NCBI GenBank assembly: GCA_034336665.1
Contig: JAPFBE010000003.1
Coordinates: 35,252,360-35,316,359 of the forward strand
Reading direction: 5' to 3'
Length of the DNA stretch: 64,000 nucleotides
Source: Luscinia megarhynchos
Taxonomy: Eukaryota; Chordata; Aves; Passeriformes; Turdidae
In this document: positions 55,128 through 64,000 of the stretch, piece after piece
Layout: every line of letters starts with the position of its first letter
Numbering within the stretch: the first letter of the stretch is position 1
The notes under the pieces: generated by a model
The model's input: only the letters and a program-made list of their open reading frames with translations
Databases searched by the model: none
What the model was told of the DNA's origin: nothing
Made by a program: the position numbers and the translations under genes

Positions 55128-55151
55128 AAAAAAACTCTGCAGAGTTTTTTT
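55128..55151. repeat. Perfect 24-bp palindrome
   Basis: The sequence AAAAAAACTCTG is followed immediately by its exact reverse complement CAGAGTTTTTTT, with no spacer. The flanks carry a further weaker match, CAATCAAAA at 55111-55119 and TTTTGATTG at 55157-55165, giving an extended imperfect inverted repeat of about 55 bp. Confidence 0.95.
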
Positions 55152-55161
55152 GTTGGTTTTG

Positions 55162-55177
55162 ATTGTTTATAAACAAT
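55162..55177. repeat. Perfect 16-bp palindrome with back-to-back forkhead-like cores
   Basis: ATTGTTTATAAACAAT is self-complementary. Each strand contains TGTTTA/TAAACA, the core recognised by forkhead factors, so the site is a symmetric double core. It lies 10 bp after the 24-bp palindrome at 55128. Binding is inference. Confidence 0.9.
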
Positions 55178-55520
55178 GTTGTTTTCCATAAATATGTTTC
55201 ACTACAAACAAACACCATCTATTAAGAAAAATCCATCCATGTATGATGACAAAAGATAGTTCAGGGACCCCCTACTGAATGGCGTATTGACTGCTCAAAG
55301 CTCAGGTCCTGTGTTCAATGTATTGTTTGTTTGTTTTCCCCCATCTAAATATTCTTTAAAACAATCAAATGTGAGGAAAAGAATGAATGAAAATTCTGCA
55401 CTCATTTCTCTGCCTGATTCCAGCTGGCTTTTCCTCAGTATATTACCTGAATCAAGCACATTCAATACAATTTCTTAATAACCTCAGAGCTTCCAAAACC
55501 TAATTGATTTTCTTTACTAG

Positions 55521-55534
55521 CCACCAGGTGGCAA
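55521..55534 (+). promoter_or_regulatory. CTCF-like motif
   Basis: CCACCAGGTGGCAA agrees with the vertebrate CTCF core (CCASYAGRKGGCRS) at 13 of 14 positions; only the last base departs. It sits in the intergenic region about 13 kb past the gene end. A single motif match is weak evidence for occupancy. Confidence 0.45.
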
Positions 55535-57640
55535 TCATAAACTTCCATAAACTTAGTCTGCTCCATCAACTCCTGTGAAGCAGCTGCTGCAGACAGAGAA
55601 TTCTGCAAGCAGAAAGCAGAAGCAGGTATCTCCATGGTGACTATGGTACTGTGTTGTTTGCAATGGGTGCAACTAGATGAAACCACATTCATGCTTCTAA
55701 ATTATGTGTTTCTCTTCATTAAGTCCTGAGCAGAAAACCTTGGAAAAAAATGTGTTCTGCTGAGGGATGTACTTTGTCTCTCATAGAGCCTGTTGATAGC
55801 TTATTATCCATGTAGCATTTTCAGCCTTCTGGACAGTGACCATAATGAACATTCCTGAAGAAAATCTAGATGGATTTTTAAGTTGCCTTTTCTACTCAAG
55901 TAAAGTCTAAGAATAATCTGGATCTCCCTTATCAGGGCTTTGAGACATTGCAAAGCTGTGGCAGGCAGAGAAAGAGAATCTACACTTTCCCTCTCTATAT
56001 GACTAGGCTTTTAAAGGACAGAGAGCTCTTTAACAGAATCATGATTTTCAACATTATTGGCATACTCTGAACACTGAAGATGGAAAGCTCTGGTCATCAT
56101 GTGTGTTTTATTTTGAGCATTCCTGTTGAGAGAGATATAGCTAGACATCAGCAGATATTTTTTTAAAGTTTTTTTAAACACCACTGATTTTTTATTTTCA
56201 TTTTGTTTTTATTCGAAGTCACTTGCTCCTAGATCTTTACCTGTAGATCTTTCAGTCTTAGCTCCCATGTCTTTGAATTCACTTAAAATTGTCATCTGCT
56301 TAGCTGCATCATAGCTAACTGAACAACAAAACAAAGACATTAATACATTGATTTTACTTAATGTGATAGGAATCGTGTATTTTGATTAGGCTATACTTAA
56401 TCTTTAAAAAGATGACAAAAAGTAAAAAAGAAAGAAAAATTATGAAAATAACTCATGACACACTAAGAATACCTGGAAAAGTTAAATAATTAAAAATAAT
56501 AAGAGAAGTCACAGAAAAAGAAAATAAAATTAAAATTTAAAAAATATATTTAAAAAAAAAAGCAGTTTAAAAAAACTGTTGGAAGCCCGGACACTAGTTG
56601 TAGGAAAAAAAATCCACCATCCAATAGGCTTGAAGGATATCATATTAAGAGCAAGACTTTTGTACCCAGTCTCCTGTTTGCTGGTGAAAGTTACTTTCAG
56701 AAAAAGTGGCGTTAAGAGAACGTAGAAAAACAGTAGCAATTCAATCATCTCTATCAACTCGAGGCAGCATAAAGATGAGACAGAACTTTAAGACTGATAC
56801 TGTCTTTGCCTTAATTATTTACCATTTTCTCTTTAAAGTGTTCTTCAACATTTTCCTGGAGCATTTGTTAGGTACAAGGTAGGAAACTGGCACTCTAAGT
56901 GTGTGATTTGATGTAGAAATTCCTGTGATGATTCAGTCTTTTGCTGTCTTGGGCTTTTCACTGCCCTCCAACATGCACTCTGTTTTGTGCATTTTTCTCA
57001 CCCCTGAGAAATTTCAAGTTTCTGAAGTCAAGAGCATTTCCATTACAGTTTTAAATTTCCCCCTGTAATTCCAACATAAGCGAAATTTCAGTTTGTAAGG
57101 TCATATTCAGAAGAACAAAGGTTTAATATTATTACTTGAAAAGAAATATCAGGTGATTTCTTATTTTAAAAAGAGAGACTATCTCCATGCAGTCACCATA
57201 AAAAAACACTAGGACTTTCTAGGTTCCTGAACCTGAGGTATTTTTCCCTGCTGATAACTTGTGGTTTTCTGTAGGAGCAGTTAGATGGCAGTGTTGTTAC
57301 ACTATTCAAAGCAACCACTCATTTCTGGTTTTGTCAGAAACCATCACTTCAATCCAACATTACAAAGTCAAAGCATAATTACCACTAATGCTCCCCCTCT
57401 CTTGAGCAATGCCATCAGGGTATATCTTGCAAATGAATGGAAACTGTTAATTATAATTATATTAGACACCCATATTGTACGTTTCAGCAGTGCTGGTGTC
57501 GTCTTTGGATCTTTGTTTATCATTACACAGGAGATATTAAAGTAAAAGGATGGAGACCACAGTGACAACACTCCTTTATAGTATGAAAATTATGCATCCT
57601 ATTTCATTAACAGCTCAGCCCAATAATTTGAAAGTGCTTG

Positions 57641-57651
57641 TAATTGGATTA
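57641..57651. promoter_or_regulatory. P3-type paired homeodomain site (TAATTGGATTA)
   Basis: TAAT-TGG-ATTA fits the palindromic TAATNNNATTA site bound by dimers of paired-class homeodomains. It lies in a stretch (about 57600-57800) that also has TAATTA cores and otherwise moderate complexity, reminiscent of conserved enhancers. Function is inference. Confidence 0.35.
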
Positions 57652-58453
57652 TTCTGTGCCCATATTTTACACATATGTCACTAAAAACGAAATAAATGTT
57701 TAATTAATCTTTTTTTTTTTTAAGTTGTTTGCAATCTAATTAAGATGTTTGCTTTCATTGACAAAGCAATAATATTTCATATTTATTTTGCCTTGAAACA
57801 TATATCTTGATTTTCAACCCAACCTCCAGGGAACTATTTCAAGTAGAGCTATAATATGTGTACAGTACAGAATCCTGTCTGTGAAGAAACTGGGGAATAG
57901 CATGTGCTTTCTTAGCTCTTCATCCTTTCTTCTTCACACCAATTTTCTTAACTCTTTTTTCTTTTCACAAAAACCCTAGTTTATTCTTAGCTTCCTGACC
58001 TTTCCAGAAAAGACCTGTCATCTTTCTCTTAGCATTTTATTTAGCCAATCTTCCATAATCTGTCTGGTGCACCTCCCTGACATTTTTCATCTATGCTCAA
58101 TCCTGACTGCTGCACTGACTCTGCAGGTGTGTTGCTTTCTCCTAACTTCTGCTGAGTCTTCCTAGAACTTGCCTGAAATTTGTATTAGGAAAGTATCCCT
58201 TTCAGCACCCACAAACACATTCATTTGTACTACTCTAACTATGCCAGTTTGACTAAATTGCTGCAATGCCACACTCTGCAATGGTGATGCAACTGTACTG
58301 CTGTAGACCTCCTGCTGGCTGTAAATGAACATCTTTTCCAGCTATAGCAGGGCTGAGTAAGCTGTTAAAGCCTGCACTAGATCCTTACTTAGGTTTTAGC
58401 AACCAGGGTTTTCTCCCTCTGAAAGCCAGCTTCCACAGTTCTAAAAAGTGCCA

Positions 58454-58497
58454 TTCAAAATGAGCCAAATCTGCAATGAATGGCTCATCATTTTGAA
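58454..58497. repeat. Inverted repeat, 14-bp arms with a 3-nt bulge
   Basis: The arm TTCAAAATGAGCCA (58454-58467) pairs with TGGCTCATCATTTTGAA (58481-58497), all 14 bases matching apart from a three-base insertion; the loop is 13 nt. It could form a hairpin in RNA or DNA; no transcript is known here. Confidence 0.85.
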
Positions 58498-60730
58498 CTG
58501 ATGAAGGCATTAAGCATCCAACTTTCCCCTAATCAGACCAGGATCATAAACAGGAAAAGAGCTATCTCGCAAAAAGTGCAAAATACAGGTGCCAGGACTC
58601 AGATTTTCCTTACTGTCACCAACAGAAGGTTGCTCAAATAGCCTTTTACTGTCCTAAATCATACTGCTAAACAGTTGGCTGCTCGTACCCATTGCAGTAG
58701 ACTATTTAAGCACCACACAGATATTTCTCCTTGAGAAGCAATTCTTGGCTATCTTTCTTTTAGGCGAAAAAGTTTACTTCTCTTTTTCTTTTTTCCCAAC
58801 CTACCTCAAACCTAAGCTGTTCTTCTACCAGGATGGCTGCCACATGGCCAGTAGCCTGGGAGCTCCAGGAGCTGCAAGGCAAGCTGTGATGGTCAGGGCT
58901 GCTGGGGGCTGCGTGTACAGCAGAGGACAGTGCTCCTTGGACTGCCCAGGTTACCTGCATTGCAGGAGCTTGCCATGGGGAGTGCCCATGGAGGAAGGAT
59001 TCAGGAAAACAGCTGATAATGAAAAAAACTTTTCCTAAGAAACTTTCCTGGATCCTGGATTCAATTGGGAAATTAGAAGAATTTGACATGTTTTGGTGGA
59101 ACATTTGAAATGTTGTTAAATGTGCATTTCCCAGCGGAAGGTTCCCAGACAGCTGTCATAATTTCATTGCAAAAGAGATAAACAAACAACTGAAGACATG
59201 ATAACCATTCTCTTCTCTTCTTTGCATTAATGCCTCAGAAATTAATTTGCAATAAAATCCTTTGAGTGCATTCACTTTATCTGAACTCAGAGATAATTCT
59301 GTTGATATTTCGCCAGTCTTCAGATAGAAATCATCTTCTAGAAGAAGTGATAGAGATGTGCACGAATATATGATGAATATATCTTCATTCATCTGCAACA
59401 CTCAGGCAGAGTGTCTATTATATATCTATTCTCCACATAAACAATTACTCATAAGCAATTATTAGATCAATGTTGACATTCTGAGTCAGCTCCTATGTCC
59501 TTGCTATGTCTCAGGGAGATTTATATGTAGATCTTCACACATACGACTCTCAAGAAAACAAATTATGAAATAGAAATGACAGTGGCATATTTTTGACTGA
59601 TTATAATGAAAGATCTGACTCCAGAATCTTTGAGATTGGTATTGTGGCCTGACATAGTCACCCAAAGTTTCTTAGGGAGAGAACTAAAAATTTTCTGAGC
59701 GACACATCACCCTAAAGTTCTCAAGGTAAGAACAACTAAGAAAGGTAAAACAAAATAAGCCTAAGGATTCTTCTTACTCTTTGCTGAATATAAACAAATC
59801 TTGAGCAAATAGGTTAAACCTGGACAGAAAGTTTTGGGAGACATAAAGGTAGTTGAATTGCACCCCAGTGTGTAATCCCCATATAGATAAACACGGTCCC
59901 TCTCTCACACATAAATATTTCCTTCCAATTACAAAGGCCATGCTGGCGACATATGAACCTATCAAATATGTGTATCTTGATCTCTTTGATCTCAATGTAA
60001 CCTCTTTATCAAAAGCTGGTAATATGGTGTCCTGTGAACATATTATAATGCAAGGCCATTCCACACTTCTCATTTAAAGTCAAGTGTCAGTTCAAAGGTT
60101 TTTGTTCTCTTATTTAAAGCTGTCCAGGAAAGAGTGAGCTAAACCCTATACATTTATTTAGGGTAACCATTTTTGTCTTGAACATGAAAATTTCTGAGTA
60201 GGGAGACAACTGAAAGTAAATAATAAATTCATACTGAGCTCTCCATAGGAGAGATATCACACATGTACAGTAACTTGGTGGCCAGTTAAGAAGGTGGATG
60301 GAGCTCCCAGTCAATCTCACAGGACTTTAGGTTAGCTTTGTCTCAGTCTGTGGGGTATGTGTGCATATACCACAAATCTGTATTTGAAAGTCAAGACAAG
60401 AAGACATAGCTAGACGTAATTAATTTCAGTACACACAAGTCTCAGGTTTTTATTATTCTCAGTAACATCACACACATTGAAAAATAGACATCCAGAATTT
60501 TAATTTATTTTCACACAAAAATGATTTTAAAATAACCTATATCTCTCTTCAGGTGATAGGAACCAGAGAGACTATAATTAATGATATGTCTGTTAAAATC
60601 TTGTGAGCTTTTCCAGCTGTGTTGTTCTTGAGGTTGGATAAAACAGAGAAACAAAGAAACAGGGAGAGAGAGAACAAGCATACAGTGCTATAAATTTTTT
60701 AAAGAAAATAGCAGTGGAAAATTGTAAAAT

Positions 60731-60807
60731 AATGGACATTCAGCACTCCAAGGCAGTGGTGAATGTCCATTCACCATGGTGCTTCCTGTCCTCAAAGCAC
60801 AGGAAGC
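60731..60807. repeat. Cluster of three palindromes or hairpins
   Basis: First, AATGGACATTCA (60731-60742) pairs perfectly with TGAATGTCCATT (60760-60771), and CACT/AGTG inside add four pairs around a 7-nt loop. Second, CACCATGGTG (60772-60781) is a perfect 10-bp palindrome. Third, GCTTCCTGT (60781-60789) pairs with ACAGGAAGC (60799-60807) around 9 nt. The three lie end to end in 77 bp. Confidence 0.92.
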
Positions 60808-63800
60808 CATATACAAGCACACTGCAAACAAAATAATTTGATAGGAATTTGTTTAGATTAGCTCTGTATTCAAGTCAAAATGATTTTTCTAACATAATCC
60901 AACAGAAAAAGAAGGATTCCATGTAAAGATGTGTGGTGAGCAGATGGAAGTCGCCGTTAGAGATCTTGAAACTGAAGAGATTAATTTGAAGTTATTATTA
61001 GATATTTTTCATTTATGATTTTCCTTACCACATTCTTTTGTTTCATGCAAGTCATCCATCATTTTTATATGGGAAAATATAGGTTTTAATGATTTTTTTT
61101 TTCATTTAGCAATTCATATTTGAAAGGCAGAATAATAAAGCAGAAAAACACACATTATTTTCTTGATTCAAAATCTTCTCAGTATTTCCTCATTTTATTT
61201 TAGGCCCTAGTTACTCCCCTGTAAGCCTACTGCAAGTCTGTTGCAGAGAGATATTTCACTGTGTCAAAGTAAGGGCATAAACTCAAAGAGGGCATAGTTT
61301 TAGGAGATGCTAGTGTTCACAATTGGGAAGCTGATACTGGGTCCTACCAAGGAAGCCATTTGTGGCTCCCATTATGATGCATGCAAGGATGCAGATCTGC
61401 TAGAGGGGGTCCAGCACTTGGTCCTATTTCAGCTCTCATCCAGCCTAATGTCCCCAGTACTACAGGGGTGGTCCAATGAAAAGCACATTGAAATACCCTC
61501 CTTTCTCCTACAAATAATACTTTTTTTTCCATCATATCCTTTAGTCAAGTCAGTGCGACCTAGTTTTACATGGATGCCAAAACTCTGCTCAGTCGAGTGT
61601 TTTTACTAATCAGGCACTTTTATAATCAAGCCAGTAAAAGGCAAGTCTCTAGCTTAGGATAATACAACTACTAAATTTTCTGAGTGAATCTTGTCTTCAT
61701 ATCTAATGAACCAAACAAATCTGACAGACTTAGTCTTACAGACAAGAAAGCCAAACTTGCTCATTAAATATTTCCAATATCCTTGGAGATTGGCTGTGAT
61801 TAGGCAACTCAAGGGTTCATGTGTATATCTGTGTTTGATTAACAGGCTGCACCACAGTTTAAAAGTCCTCTGCAAGTAGATTCTGTCATGACTGTAAACA
61901 AGGGCAAGAATGAATATGCCTAACACTTTTAATAAAGCTGCTGTCTCTCCTTGTTTCAAACTTTGTCTTTTAACTTGGGAGTCTCCCATTCCTCTCAGTT
62001 TCTAATTTGCCCATGGCTGCTGCTGTTGATCAGCCTCTGTAGTCTAGATTACCTCTGCTGCTACAAGACCTCTCAAGAAACCCTTTTTTCTACTGCCTAG
62101 TGTGTTTGTATTAAACAATGTAATGAGGCATATTGTAGTAAACAATATAACCAGAATAACAGAGTAATTTGGGACGGAGTTAGGAGAAAAACTTGCTTTA
62201 GAGCCTCTACATTTTAAATAGACATAGTTTTTTATCTTTTTATCTGTTTGTTTTTTTTTTTAAATCACTCCCTTGAATATCCAGAGTTTTTCCACTCTTC
62301 ATCTGATCAGCTGGGTAATTTAATTTAGTGGTGATGAAAAAAAGTCCAATTGGGTGCTGCTTTGTTTACTTGATTGTATTTTTCAATGGAAAATAAAACT
62401 AACTCACTGAAGAGCTCTGGGAGAGAGTGTAGGGCAGGCAGAATGCAGAACTTTAAAAGCTGCCTTTATTTTGCTCATTCTTCCACTTCAGACATTAAGT
62501 AGCTCTCAGTTGTATCTGTCAAGATAAAATAAAACTGACAAGATGGCAGGGTGAGAGAAATAAGGTTGTACATATGTGAAGAAGACAGCGCGAGCAAAAA
62601 TAGATTCAGAATGGACAAAAAAGTGATCATGGAATAAAAAAAGACTTCTTCCCTTATAGTATAAACTACAAAGAAAAATAAAAAATGACCTCACAAATGC
62701 ATTGCACTTTGGAAAATACTGTTTAATAAAACTCTCAAGACATTAAAGAGTGAGTGATTCTACAAAATCTTTTGTATTGCTAGTAGTAACTGATTTCAGG
62801 ATTTGAACTGCAAGTATTTAGGGACTCTACAATAATGAAAAAAATTGGAACGACCTAAAGTCAAAGGTCAAATACAATTCTCAAAATATAATATTTTTAA
62901 ACTATCAGCCAATGAAAGTGGACCATCTAGTAAAATAAGGGTAAGGCCATGGACATTGCAGCACCAAGGTATGGGCAGAGACAGCAGAACAGGCAGCAGC
63001 CACTGTGTGTTAGTTTAATTTGGTCCCCAACAAAGGGGCAGATCTTTGTGACCAACTAAATGAAAGCAGCTGATGCCAGAGGGTGAAGAGTAGTGAAGTG
63101 ACCGTCAAACTTAGCCACCTCCCTAAACTGCAAAGTCAGACAACCCATCCTGCCAAGCTCTGAGCCAAGATGATCTCAGGAAGAAACTCTCAGGTTGAAA
63201 CCTCTGCACCTATAAGGAGCTTGGCAGTTAAAGTAGAACAGATTAGCTCATTTGAAAGTGTAATGCCTAATAGAAATACACTTGGTCATGCAACAGGGGT
63301 ATGAAGTAAGCAAGGGTGCATGTTAACCAGTGTTGTAGCAAAGGCTGCTTAAACTAAACCCTACAGCACAGAGCTTCTTAGATGGAATAGGATGGCAAGG
63401 AGGAAATGATGTGGCAAAATACTGGCATCACAAAAGTATAGGAAAGGATGCTTTTCCTTTGCTTGATTACCATGCACCAAACTTTTTTACTGCTCTTACA
63501 CAAGGCAATATTTCATTTATTTCCAAATTTCCCTAGCCCTGTATCTACTCTTCTGAGATCAAGCAGCTGGAAGTGGCTTTGTCCCATCTTGCAAAATGAG
63601 ATCAAAAAGCAAGGCAGTAACATTGATTTCTGGAAGGAATGTCAGGTCCAATTCTCCATCTGTCCTGAAAATTCCTTCAGCAACAAATTGCCAGAAACGG
63701 ACAAGATATACAAAGGGAACATCGCTACATAATTACCTTGTTATTTTCTGCTGTTGGCAACAGTCAGAGACTGAATTCTGACTTTCCTGAAATTTTGGTC

Positions 63801-64000
63801 TGATTCAAGACGTCCATCTTTGGATATTTATATGATAGCTCAAGTCTCAAGACAATATAACACTTTAAGCCTATGAATATTCCCAGTAACTTCAGGGGCA
63901 TCTGCACTGCTGCATTAATACTGTGCTTGTAATTGCTCTGGTTGAGTCAGGCAGTCAAATGTTCCAGATCTAGAGATAGTGTGCATGAGGATATCGAATT

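Larger units (their letters stand above)
42496..64000. other. Intergenic region downstream of NALF1, no gene found
   Basis: No recognisable exon, RNA gene or complete open frame is present. The longest frame, 136 codons on the minus strand at 53165-53575, is not similar to anything I know, and that length is expected once or twice by chance in this much AT-rich DNA. Stretches 42496-50430 and 51736-64000 are unique sequence with simple repeats, palindromes and possible regulatory motifs, listed separately. In mammals the 3' end of this gene faces a gene-poor interval toward ARGLU1 and EFNB2. That is known synteny and is not seen here. Confidence 0.7.

Noticed and set aside
60731..60771. microRNA precursor
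   Set aside because: The stem has about 16 pairs with one mismatch, shorter than typical precursor stems, and it does not extend into the flanks.

Overview
This window looks like a piece of a bird macrochromosome. It is AT-rich, gene-poor and non-coding over more than 98% of its length. The interspersed repeats I can recognise are almost all CR1 LINEs, which typically end in short ATTCTATGA-type tandem units rather than a poly(A) tail. One long terminal repeat belongs to a type common in avian endogenous retroviruses. I see no bacterial or phage genes, operons, CRISPR arrays, tRNA or rRNA.

The only gene I can support is the 3' half of NALF1 (FAM155A), on the plus strand. NALF1 is the ancillary subunit of the NALCN sodium-leak channel. 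Two coding exons are present: an internal exon (29608-29779) carrying six cysteines of the cysteine-rich domain, and the terminal coding exon (40084-40379) carrying the C-terminal hydrophobic segment and the stop codon. The splice phases of the two exons fit each other. Positions 1-29607 are the 3' part of a long first intron, 29780-40083 is intron 2 (10,304 bp), and about 40380-42495 is the likely 3' UTR, ending near an AATAAA at 42470. The large first exon is not in this window.

Intron 1 holds six CR1 fragments. One of them (about 11800-12785) is split by a 540-bp solo LTR in the opposite orientation, with TG...CA ends. Intron 2 holds one longer CR1 (about 36838-37760) that reaches into decayed reverse transcriptase. 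The 3' UTR contains a 240-nt stretch almost free of T, beginning with 23 consecutive A.

From about 42.5 kb to the end I find no gene. That stretch has a 1.3-kb minus-strand CR1 (about 50431-51735), several A-rich tracts, a perfect six-unit AAAAAC repeat, clusters of perfect palindromes near 55.1 kb and 60.75 kb, a hairpin near 58.47 kb, one good CTCF-like motif, and a short region that resembles a conserved homeodomain-bound element. I found no previously undescribed gene system. The most checkable observations are the nested CR1/LTR insertion, the T-depleted tract in the 3' UTR, and the palindrome clusters.
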